The notes beneath the pieces were generated by a model. The model saw nothing but the letters and a program-made list of their open reading frames with translations, searched no databases and had not been told where the DNA came from. From CAZUNO01 sp964621445 [NCBI: Candidatus Hadarchaeota archaeon] (lineage in GTDB: Archaea; CAYQAE01; CAYVLA01): a stretch of DNA of 64,000 nucleotides. A program made the translations under genes and the position numbers. The DNA lies in assembly GCA_964621445.1 (NCBI GenBank), contig CAZUNO010000001.1, forward strand, positions 162,834 to 226,833, written 5' to 3'. Below are positions 36,391 to 44,072 of the stretch, piece by piece (within the stretch, counting starts at the first letter, position 1; the number at the start of each line of letters is the position of its first letter).

Positions 36391-37434
36391 CTAATACTCC
36401 ATCGGATTCCATATGGTTGCCCCGATATACCGCTCGGGCCCGGTTTCAAGGTCATTGAAATAATAGACAGTGACTACCCGTCCATCAGGTCGCTGAACCG
36501 TTCGGCAGTACCCGATATCCCCGTTGGCTCCGTCATCCCGAAGAACGATTTCATCGCTCCAGGTCTTACCTTGATCGGAACTTAAGCGGACGCAGATCCG
36601 GTAGGGCTCTTTTCGCACTCCGTATGTTAGGCATAACCTGCCGTCACCTAGTTTGATGAGGGCTGGAGGGTTGCTCCCGATATTTGTGGCAGGCTTCCCT
36701 ATATGAGTCCAGTTACATCCATTATCATCGGACATGTAGCAGGAAAGCCACCCCGTGTTTCCCTCATTGCTCCCTCGGCGCTCCTTCCTCCTAACCACCA
36801 CAAGTAGCTCAGTGGGGGAAAGTCGAACTGAAGTGGGCATGATCGAATATCCTTCAGGCTCAGGTCCGATCCAGGATATCTTCTCCCAGGCAAGTCCACC
36901 GTCGGTGGTAATAGCACAGAAGGGGCGTCCTTCGAGTTGGTTGCTTTTAGCCGCTGTTAAGAATACCCTGAGGGAACGCTGCCCCTCGATCAGATAATCG
37001 GTGCGTGCTGCGATTCCAGGTGTTCCCATATCAGGTAGGCGAAATGGTCCTTTCCATGTTCTCCCTCTGTTCTGTGAATGGAAGAAGTATGAGGGACCTG
37101 TGTTATTGTCAGCCTTGCGCATGGAAAGGACGAAATTCGGGTTGGTGAAATCCATAGGGTGGCTAAGCTTCTCACCACCATTATCGGGTAACCTGAACCC
37201 TGTCTCCATGGACCAGGTTTGGCCTCCGTCCAGACTACGAGCGAACACCGGTTTGCGGGGCCTGTGGGGATCGATGGGGTGTCCTTTTTTCATGTTCTTA
37301 TAATAGCCCCTTACGAAGCCGACCAGTATTTCATTTCCCCAGGACCAAATTCCTCCGTTAGCTGGCCATCCACCATAGCGTCCCTTTTCGAAGTATATTT
37401 GAACGTGTTTTAATTCTCCATGAGGCGAAGTCAT
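36391..37434 (-). CDS. Sialidase-like BNR-repeat protein
   Basis: 347 residues forming a six-bladed propeller. Asp-box repeats are seen at SLDGGQTW, SQNRGRTW, TTDGGLAW, SDDNGCNW and SSDQGKTW. The N-terminal part (GGWPANGGIWSWGNEILVGF) is the start of the GH33-like BNR family common in sugar-degrading bacteria; the specificity (sialic acid or another sugar) is not assured. No signal peptide is present. Divergent from the propeller gene at 37494, with a dyad repeat in the shared promoter region. Confidence 0.88.
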   Translation of the reverse strand: MTSPHGELKHVQIYFEKGRYGGWPANGGIWSWGNEILVGFVRGYYKNMKKGHPIDPHRPRKPVFARSLDGGQTWSMETGFRLPDNGGEKLSHPMDFTNPNFVLSMRKADNNTGPSYFFHSQNRGRTWKGPFRLPDMGTPGIAARTDYLIEGQRSLRVFLTAAKSNQLEGRPFCAITTDGGLAWEKISWIGPEPEGYSIMPTSVRLSPTELLVVVRRKERRGSNEGNTGWLSCYMSDDNGCNWTHIGKPATNIGSNPPALIKLGDGRLCLTYGVRKEPYRICVRLSSDQGKTWSDEIVLRDDGANGDIGYCRTVQRPDGRVVTVYYFNDLETGPERYIGATIWNPMEY

Positions 37435-37455
37435 CTAGCACCCTCTTTTTGGGAT

Positions 37456-37479
37456 TTGAATCTCGTATAAGAGATTTAA
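37456..37479. promoter_or_regulatory. Dyad repeat in the divergent promoter of two propeller genes
   Basis: AATCTC (37459-37464) and GAGATT (37471-37476) form a perfect inverted repeat with a six-base spacer GTATAA; extending three bases each side gives nine-base arms with one mismatch. The spacer and right arm (GTATAA, GATTTAAG) also look like TATA elements, 24-30 bases from both divergent starts. This is the expected position for a repressor site controlling both sugar-active genes. Confidence 0.45.
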
Positions 37480-37493
37480 GTCTTTAGAGGACC

Positions 37494-39137
37494 GTGCTGG
37501 AGAGGGTCGGTCAAATAGAGGGATCATCTGATAGAGAGGGCTCAGAGGAAGGGAAGATAAGGCTTCATAACGGTATTAAGCTGCCGGGAGACTGGCCACC
37601 GGATTATGGGATTAGCACAGAAACGGAATCGGATGTAATGCCGGTTCCATACCTCGAAAATCCGCCGCCAGTGATACCAATAGATGTTGGCCGCCAGCTA
37701 TTCGTGGATGACTTTCTAATCGAGAAAACCACTTTGGAGCGTAGCTACCATCAGACTCAATCTCACCCTTTGAGTCCGGTGGTTGTGCCTGATCGACCAT
37801 GGGAAGAGCAAACGCGGCACAAGGGGTACGTCACCCCGGTGGCCATGGTATATAGCGATGGTGTTTGGTACGATCCGGATGATGGCACCTTCAAGATGTG
37901 GTACATGAGCGGCTATAACCTGGCAACGGCCTATGCCCAATCCAGTGATGGTTTAACCTGGGAAAAACCGGACCTGGGTGTAGTTCCGGGCACCAATCTC
38001 GTCTACATCAACACCGCGGTCACTAGAGGTTCCAACACGATCTGGCTGGATCATGGGGCCAGTCCGTCTAGCCGTTTCAAGATGTTCCAACCGGTGGTAA
38101 GCAGGGAACATCACTATCGGTTCGGGGTCTTTTTTTCGGCCGATGGGATCCACTGGGAGAAGGGAGAGGTTAGCCCTCCTTTCAGCGGTGACCGGTCAAC
38201 CGTATTTTACAACCCTTTTAGGGATAAATGGGTTTTTAGCATAAAGCAAAATCTGTTCGGCCGTCGAAGGAGATACGCCGAGGTGGGGGATCTCTCGATG
38301 TTGCATGAGGCATGGAAGCATGGGGATCAACTTCCAGTCTGGGTGGGCGCAGATCGACTTGACCCTCCTCATGAGGACCTACCGGAAAAGAAGAATCGCG
38401 AGCTATATAATTTGGATGCGAATGCCTATGAGAGCTTGCTACTGGGATTATTTACCATTTACTCCGGGCGACGTCCCGGTCGACCCAAGATAAACCAGGT
38501 CTTTCTGGGCTTCAGCCGGGATGGATTTCACTGGCACCGGCCATGCAGACGCCCTTTCATTCCAGTCTCGGATCTAGAGAGCGATTGGAACTGGGGTAAC
38601 GTTCAGTCATGTGGGGGTTGCTGCCTGGTTGTCAGAGACAAGCTGTTTTTTTATGTAAGCGGCCGTTCCGGAGTTCCGGGAACCGATCAACATGGCAGGT
38701 GCTCGGTGGGCCTGGCCGTCATCCGCCGGGATGGATTCGCATCAATGGATGCCATGAACGGAAAGGGAGAACTCATCACCCGTCCGTTAATCTTCAGCGG
38801 GAGCCATCTCTTCGTCAATGTGGATTCACCTGACGGGGATTTGCTGGTTGAGATACAGGACGAGGACGGTGAGCCCTGGGATCTGTTCGCTGAGGACCGA
38901 TGTATACCATTAAGCGTGGATTCGACCCTGAAGAGGGTTAGGTGGCGAGGAGACCCGGAGCTCTCCGATTTGGCGGGAAGGAGGGTGCGGTTCCGCTTTG
39001 TGCTCAGGAATGGGAAGCTTTACTCGTTCTGGGTAAGTCCGGATGAATCGGGGGCCAGCAACGGGTATGTATCAGCAGGAGGTCCAGGTTTTACCGGAGA
39101 AAAAGATACCGTTGGCAGGGCTTCACTGTGGAAATAG
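37494..39137 (+). CDS. GH32/GH43-like five-bladed propeller glycosidase
   Basis: 547 residues. The N-terminal PGDWPPDYG and MPVPYLENPPPVIPIDVGRQLFVDDFLIE block is typical of a family of putative glycosyl hydrolases abundant in Planctomycetes. Propeller blades follow, with DDGTFKMWYMSGY, SSDGLTWEKPDLG, SADGIHWEKG and SRDGFHWHRP. The last 150 residues make a beta-sandwich (HLFVNVDSPDGDLLVEIQDEDG). A GTG at 37494 is the likely start, 24 bases after a TTTAAG element. No signal peptide is visible. The exact bond cleaved is unknown. Confidence 0.82.
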   Translation: MLERVGQIEGSSDREGSEEGKIRLHNGIKLPGDWPPDYGISTETESDVMPVPYLENPPPVIPIDVGRQLFVDDFLIEKTTLERSYHQTQSHPLSPVVVPDRPWEEQTRHKGYVTPVAMVYSDGVWYDPDDGTFKMWYMSGYNLATAYAQSSDGLTWEKPDLGVVPGTNLVYINTAVTRGSNTIWLDHGASPSSRFKMFQPVVSREHHYRFGVFFSADGIHWEKGEVSPPFSGDRSTVFYNPFRDKWVFSIKQNLFGRRRRYAEVGDLSMLHEAWKHGDQLPVWVGADRLDPPHEDLPEKKNRELYNLDANAYESLLLGLFTIYSGRRPGRPKINQVFLGFSRDGFHWHRPCRRPFIPVSDLESDWNWGNVQSCGGCCLVVRDKLFFYVSGRSGVPGTDQHGRCSVGLAVIRRDGFASMDAMNGKGELITRPLIFSGSHLFVNVDSPDGDLLVEIQDEDGEPWDLFAEDRCIPLSVDSTLKRVRWRGDPELSDLAGRRVRFRFVLRNGKLYSFWVSPDESGASNGYVSAGGPGFTGEKDTVGRASLWK

Positions 39138-39174
39138 ATTTCCTGGATATAGGTATCTATATGGAGTAGGCAGG

Positions 39175-39677
39175 CTACGTAGCCAAACTTAAACGGCCTT
39201 TATTAGATAGAAATTCCACCGACGGATTGGTAAGTCCAATGGCAGCTAATGATCTGAGTCTTGCTGAGACCATGAGGAATCTATTCGATGCCGGCTGTGG
39301 GTAGGAATAATGAGAGTAACCGTTCCTGAACCAAGGGTAATATCGATGATCGGGGACCCACCTATCGTAGAGGTTGTCGATGGCCGCCATCGTGAACCCT
39401 TGATCGTTGAAATATTCGGCCATCATCAGGGTGTCTTCCGGGTGGCGATACCGTGGTCCACTGACTCACTGCCGCGGTTCTTTCTGGGAACATGCCCGAT
39501 AGCATGGCGGTGAATCCAGGGTGTGTGCAGTTGCCGACCGAGTAGAAGTTCTCGATTCTGGTACCTTGATATGCCAACTTGTCGATTTCGGGCGATGTGG
39601 GATTCGGATTGCCGTAACAGGAAAGGGGTCGGCCTCAGGGTATCGATGGCAATTAGGACGATGTTCATATACCGCAC
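39175..39677 (-). pseudogene. Truncated, frameshifted sulfatase remnant
   Basis: N-terminal sulfatase pieces in three frames: MNIVLIAIDTLRP, then AYQGTRIENFYSVGNCTHPGFTAMLSGMFPE, then MMAEYFNDQGFTMAAIDNLYDRW. Only about a third of a sulfatase is left. The active-site block reads CTHPGF rather than CxPSR, so it was already a different subfamily from the two intact sulfatases. Remnant of a third sulfatase in the sugar region. Confidence 0.75.
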
Positions 39678-40110
39678 TCTCCTGACACGGGACCCTTTGC
39701 ATTCCTGAATTGTCCTGGGCTACTTTGGTTCCCCACATTAAGGGAAAATGATTCCTCATTCCCGGTTTCTCCGGACGTTCTTCGGATGCTTAAAACCCTA
39801 ACAACCCCCGATCTGAGCGTGCTAATTGACTCCCGCATTGGGAGATTCTGGACCGTTATTCCAATATCTGTTTTTCGACTGTAATTCCTTCTCCTACGAT
39901 ATTCATCGTATATTCGTTGCCAAGTCCATTTACTTTACTCCGGTCCATCTTGGTTTGCATCAGGTAATCCAGCGAGCAAAGCTCAGACTGGATGTGCTTG
40001 CTAGTTAAGGACGAAGAAGCGGCACGGGTATGGTATCGATGGGCAGGGCCGGTGCAATAGATCCTAGATCCTAGCAACTTTTATTAGCTTGATTAGCCTG
40101 GAATCAGGAG
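39678..40110. other. Gene-free stretch upstream of the second IPEIG protein
   Basis: No convincing gene. A short tandem repeat of GATCCTA occurs near 40060-40075, and an ACTTTTATTAGC element centred near 40084 is 27 bases before the start of the next gene. The minus-strand frame at 39856-40077 has no start signal and no domain. Confidence 0.4.
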
Positions 40111-40851
40111 TTGGAGCGGGAAAGTTTGGGCAACAACAAAACATTGGGAATGATAGTGACCGTTATTGTGGCCTTAGCTATCGCATATTTCCTATCAGCA
40201 GCGTGTTCTGTCGAGGACCCCATCGACAGTGATATTTCACTGGGCATGGCGGCAGAAGAGACCTTTGCCCAGAGAGCCATGGTTACTATAATGGTTTTGA
40301 ATTCATCAAACACGGTTCTTTACGACTACGCCGATATGATGGATATGGGAGCGATAGACTCCTTGGCCCAGGCCCACCCAAACGAGCCCATCCCCCAAGA
40401 GGATCTACTAGGGGAGCTTCCAGGTCCACCGGAGGGTTGGGCGTGGTTGATACCGGGTGGCCAATATATATCCAACGGGACCTCCACCAGCGCCTCCGGG
40501 ATGTATTTCAAGGGGATTCCACCCTCCTTCACAGAGCTGGCTCAGGTATTGATCCATCATGAGGTTGGAGGTATTAGCTACGAGGATGGAGATTATGAGG
40601 AGATTCCGGAGAACATAACCTTCGATGACGGGTATCCCCTGGAGGTAACCGTTCAGGGATATCCGGGCATGGAGCTTAGGGCAAGTGGGGGAAATTTGGA
40701 GGGGATTATTGGGGATTTCAATGCGGAATCGCTAGGGTTACTCTGGGTGGGTATTGGGGATGAAATCCCGATACCGGAGATAGGCGGCTTGATCGGGGTG
40801 CTGGCTGTCCTGGTCGCAATGGCGATAATCCATAGTGTTAGGGCAGAATAA
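40111..40851 (+). CDS. Surface protein with C-terminal IPEIG membrane anchor (paralogue of 718-1413)
   Basis: 246 residues. An N-terminal hydrophobic segment (LGMIVTVIVALAIAYFLSAAC) acts as signal peptide, with a Cys that could be lipidated although the lipobox is imperfect. The outer part is acidic. The C-terminus is DEIPIPEIGGLIGVLAVLVAM, then a short Arg tail, an archaeosortase-like layout. It shares NSSNTVLYDY, a GW motif, NITFDDGYP and the IPEIG end with the protein at 718-1413. Start is a TTG 27 bases after a TATA-like element; the TTG at 40126 is possible. Function unknown. Confidence 0.72.
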   Translation: MERESLGNNKTLGMIVTVIVALAIAYFLSAACSVEDPIDSDISLGMAAEETFAQRAMVTIMVLNSSNTVLYDYADMMDMGAIDSLAQAHPNEPIPQEDLLGELPGPPEGWAWLIPGGQYISNGTSTSASGMYFKGIPPSFTELAQVLIHHEVGGISYEDGDYEEIPENITFDDGYPLEVTVQGYPGMELRASGGNLEGIIGDFNAESLGLLWVGIGDEIPIPEIGGLIGVLAVLVAMAIIHSVRAE

Positions 40852-40891
40852 AACTCCAGCCGATGTCCCCGGTATGGCTTCATTCCTTTTT

Positions 40892-41827
40892 TCATTGAGT
40901 TAATTCGTATCTTTCCTTAGCTTTCGCGACCTGGTGTATTGCTTCCATTTGACGTTCCCGGTGTTCCTCAGTCATGGGCTTCCAGGTCGTCTGAATGAAG
41001 CCCAAAAGACGGGAAGGGTCTATGACCTCGGAGCAGTAGTTTACGGTCATCTCGAAGTTCTTGGAGATGCTATGTGTTCCCGCGCCGGGTATCTGGTCAT
41101 AGCCGTTTTTATCCAGTATATCATAGCTCGTAACCTGGAAGTTATCTTCGCTGAAATCATCTCCGTAGTACCAGTTGGACTGCAGGATGTTCTTGGGCAT
41201 GTTATCCACGTATTCTTCCGGCTCGAAATATTCCGGTGGGAACCACATGCCGGCTTGCCAAATCCAAGGACGGGAGCCGAATTTCTCAACTTCATCGAAA
41301 AGGAAATTCAGGTCATGCCACCAGAGATCATACTGACGGACAACCATAATGCGATACCTCTTACCTCGTCTCGCTGACTGGAACCTGGGCGCTTCCTCGT
41401 CCATACCCAGGTGAAGGAATCTTGGTTTCTCGAAGATTTCCATGGCCTCCGAGATCAGATCGCTGCAGACCTCATAGTAGGTATCAGTGGAAACGCATTT
41501 GGAGTATTCTCCCATCCATGCGTCGTGGGCGGTTGAGAAGTTCAACTTTGGGATGATTTCTATTCCCAGCTCTTTGGCTTTGGATATTTCCCGTTTGAGT
41601 TTCGAAACCGACCAGGCATTCTCAACGGCTATCTCCGGATGGCTTTCGTACTCGACCCCGTCTCCGAGGTCTAGGACGATCATGTTCATCCCCGTTTCAT
41701 GCATTTCCCCGAGGATATCATTCCAGAGCTCCGTATCAAAACGGAGGTATGGTTGGTATCTCGGGGGCATGTCGTCCCACATATTGCTACTAAGGTGTAT
41801 TAGGCTGGCCCAAATCATTTCAACCAA
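40892..41827 (-). CDS. GH20-like TIM-barrel glycosidase-related protein
   Basis: 311 residues resembling the catalytic barrel of hexosaminidase-like proteins: GMNMIVLDLGDGVEYESHPEIA, a KAKELGIEIIPKLNFSTAH strand, and RFLHLGMDEEAPRF, where the Asp-Glu pair corresponds to the GH20 catalytic DE. A Trp-rich section (SRPWIWQAGMWFPPEYF, LQSNWYYGDDF) would line a sugar site. No signal peptide, and no N-terminal GH20 beta domain. Function as a beta-N-acetylhexosaminidase is plausible but the substrate is unproven. Confidence 0.65.
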   Translation of the reverse strand: MVEMIWASLIHLSSNMWDDMPPRYQPYLRFDTELWNDILGEMHETGMNMIVLDLGDGVEYESHPEIAVENAWSVSKLKREISKAKELGIEIIPKLNFSTAHDAWMGEYSKCVSTDTYYEVCSDLISEAMEIFEKPRFLHLGMDEEAPRFQSARRGKRYRIMVVRQYDLWWHDLNFLFDEVEKFGSRPWIWQAGMWFPPEYFEPEEYVDNMPKNILQSNWYYGDDFSEDNFQVTSYDILDKNGYDQIPGAGTHSISKNFEMTVNYCSEVIDPSRLLGFIQTTWKPMTEEHRERQMEAIHQVAKAKERYELTQ

Positions 41828-42272
41828 CTTGCATATTATTGTGAATTCTATAACATATAAGTATCTTAATCAGGAAAAATGATTAGAGTAAGAATGGGCG
41901 GAAAGGGACATGATAATGGGAGTGCTTTCAGCTGGTCCCCCTTATGAAGGACAGCTCCAAACGGAGTTTAAGGTTCGGCTAAACTGAAAGCGCCTTAATC
42001 GATCCCAACAGGATCGCCACTACCATATCTTCCGCAAACCGCTTTTGGAACATATGTAATAATATTTTCATTTATTATATAAAAATTTAATTATTTATTT
42101 TAAATAGAATCAAAGAATTATGAAACGTTTGAGGGAAAATTTTTCCTAGGGCCTGACCAACTTCTATTTCCGTAAGCATTTTGGCACCCATGATTTCTTG
42201 TTCCACTGCGTTCTATCCTTGCAAATAGATTTTTTTTATCATCGGCATTCAACTGAGAAGATTGGGGTTTTA
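41828..42272. other. Gene-free stretch with an A/T-rich block and RNA-like folding
   Basis: 445 bases without a gene. 41912-42020 can fold into several stem-loops (listed separately). 42066-42125 is strongly A/T-rich (TATATAAAAATTTAATTATT) and probably contains a promoter for the gene at 42273, or is simply flexible spacer DNA. Confidence 0.4.
41912..42020. ncRNA. Candidate structured RNA with branched fold
   Basis: GTGCTTTCAG (from 41922) and CTGAAAGCGC (to 41993) pair as a stem of about ten bases with one G-T wobble. Inside it lie three smaller stems: CTGGTCC with GGACAG, CTCC-AAAC-GGAG, and TTTA with TAAA, giving a branched, cloverleaf-like layout. A further perfect hairpin CGATCC-CAACA-GGATCG lies just downstream (about 42000-42016). 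No tRNA T-loop or anticodon arm can be fitted. The strand is undecided. Confidence 0.3.
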
Positions 42273-42738
42273 GTGGCGGAGCAATGTTGCCCGAAATTCG
42301 ATCCGGAGCCTTGGGACGGAAAAATTCACAAGTGGAAAGAGAAGAAATTCGTGAAGGATAAGGTATTCACATTTTTTCACATGCCGATTAATTTTGGCCG
42401 GGTGATGAAAAGGGTAAACGAGAGGGTCCAGGAGGCGGGATCTCAAACTCCGGGGTGGCTCTATCTTTCCGAGCATAATCGAGGTGGAAGTGGATCTATA
42501 TCTGGCCGTCGATAAAAATATCCCGGGTCTGGAGAACGTAACCCTGAGCGGGACCTTCCTCAGCAAGATCTATGAGGGCCCATATGGGGATACGGGGAAA
42601 TGGTGTGAGGATTTCGAGAATCACGTGGGTGGACGGGGATACGAAATCGATCAATGGATCATGTGGTACACTACATGTCCTAAATGTGCCGAGAAGTATG
42701 GAAAGAGCTACGTTGCCATCATAGCCAGGGACGGATGA
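42273..42738 (+). pseudogene. GyrI-like small-molecule-binding protein, one frameshift
   Basis: Two overlapping frames join into one protein of about 155 residues. The first has AEQCCPKFDPEPWDGK, FVKDKVFTFFHMPINFG and GWLYLSEHN; the second has VDLYLAVDKNIPGLENVTLSG, IYEGPYGDTGKWCEDFENHV and WYTTCPKCAEKYG. The second half follows the GyrI-like pattern (YEGPY), and such stand-alone proteins are annotated as hydrolases or binding proteins. The frame changes near 42480. Start is a GTG at 42273. It is either a young pseudogene or a sequencing error. Confidence 0.7.
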
Positions 42739-42773
42739 TATCTGACATGGATCATCTATTTTCAAAAATTTGG

Positions 42774-43994
42774 TTAATCTCTTTTTAATAAAGGATTATC
42801 GGGCGTTGAATTGGGGCCGCAGCAGCATGCATAGCTCCCGGGCTCCATGCCCATCCTTTTCCCCAGCCTTTGCCAGATTTCTTCTCTCTCGAGACATGTG
42901 ACCACGGTGGTCCCGGGGGATAGTTCCCGTATCTTGTCTAGGAAGAACCGATATACCTCCTCCCTAATCCTCAACGGAAACGGGCCACCGCCATTACCGA
43001 TTGATCTTTCGTCCAGGGTTGATAACATCTCCTCATCCAGGTGAGAGAGATCCATAGTTCTCCTGAGCTTGGTGGCGTCCATATGAGTAAGCATTTGGAG
43101 GCATATTATATCGGGATCCACACGCGATAGGAGACTTTTCATCATCTTCTGGTTCTCAGACCTCCAGTTCTTGATTGGTATTATGGGAGAGAACCTGAAA
43201 CGAACCGTGTAACCTGCTTCCTGGCACTTGTGGGCGGCCTCTATTCGATTTTCCATTGTAGGAGCCCCCTCCTCGTAAAGGCGGGCGGCCTTATCGCATG
43301 TGAGGGTCCAGCATACTACGGTCTTTCCCCGATGATCAAGATCCAGGAGGTGGTCCACGTTATCGCTTTTTGTGTACAGCATGAGGTACTTGCCCTTCTT
43401 TTCCGCAAAGTACTTGACGAATATCTTCGAGGCACCGTATTCAGGCTCGAAGCAGAGGTTATCAGTCTGGTTATCGAACTTGAACAGGTCCTGCCAGGGA
43501 ACCCGATCTATAAGGTCATCGAGGTGTTCTCGTAGTTCCTCCAGGTTAAGGCCGATCATCAGGGTATTTCCAAGATGGCAGTAATCACAATGGTGGATGC
43601 ATCCATATGCACTGTGGAACTCGTACCCCGACTGACAGACCACCTTTCGCTCTTTCCTGATTCTCTTGCTATCCCTGAAGTCCACCCATCTGTCCCCGGA
43701 ATATGTTCTGTGGCTCCAGTTGTCCCTTCTGGTCTGGGTAGGATCTGATTGCTGGGGCCAGAGGTAATTGTTGAACAGAATGGTTGGGTCCCCCCTGCGA
43801 CCGATCTCACCGGATCTCTTCTGGGCCTCCTCGGTACTCACTCTTTGGGAAAGTCTGGCGACTCCCTCCCCATCAAGCTCTTTAACACGGTCACAGATGA
43901 TACGTTCCATCATCCTTTCCATTCTGGCTCTGGTGAGGGAGTTCTCGATAACCCTCCTGGTGAAAAATACCGCTGGTGGTCGGAGGATCCTCAA
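42774..43994 (-). CDS. Spore-photoproduct-lyase-like radical SAM protein
   Basis: 406 residues. The cluster motif is CIHHCDYC (Cys132, 136, 139), in the position and surroundings (SAYGCIHHCDYCHLG) of SplB-type radical SAM enzymes. Later elements are FDNQTDNLCFEPEY, LMLYTKSDNVDHLLDLDHRGK, VCWTLT and VRFRFSPIIPIKNW, also SPL-like. An unusual C-terminus SYACCCGPNSTPDN contains three adjacent cysteines. A role in repairing spore photoproduct is unlikely in an archaeon; several SPL-like proteins have other, unknown reactions. It lies 78 bases downstream of a sulfatase gene on the same strand and is probably in its operon. Confidence 0.85.
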   Translation of the reverse strand: MRILRPPAVFFTRRVIENSLTRARMERMMERIICDRVKELDGEGVARLSQRVSTEEAQKRSGEIGRRGDPTILFNNYLWPQQSDPTQTRRDNWSHRTYSGDRWVDFRDSKRIRKERKVVCQSGYEFHSAYGCIHHCDYCHLGNTLMIGLNLEELREHLDDLIDRVPWQDLFKFDNQTDNLCFEPEYGASKIFVKYFAEKKGKYLMLYTKSDNVDHLLDLDHRGKTVVCWTLTCDKAARLYEEGAPTMENRIEAAHKCQEAGYTVRFRFSPIIPIKNWRSENQKMMKSLLSRVDPDIICLQMLTHMDATKLRRTMDLSHLDEEMLSTLDERSIGNGGGPFPLRIREEVYRFFLDKIRELSPGTTVVTCLEREEIWQRLGKRMGMEPGSYACCCGPNSTPDNPLLKRD

Positions 43995-44072
43995 CGCTCC
44001 AACATTTATCCAGGCCGATAAATCTGTAATGGCCGAGGCACATGGGCCGGATGTCTTTTTGATTCCATCGGT

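Noticed and set aside
39856-40077. A 73-codon minus-strand frame
   Set aside because: No start signal, no recognisable domain and atypical residue use; probably chance.
41922-41996. Branched fold considered as a tRNA gene
   Set aside because: The closing stem is about ten bases rather than seven, there is no GTTCRA T-loop and no plausible anticodon arm of five pairs.
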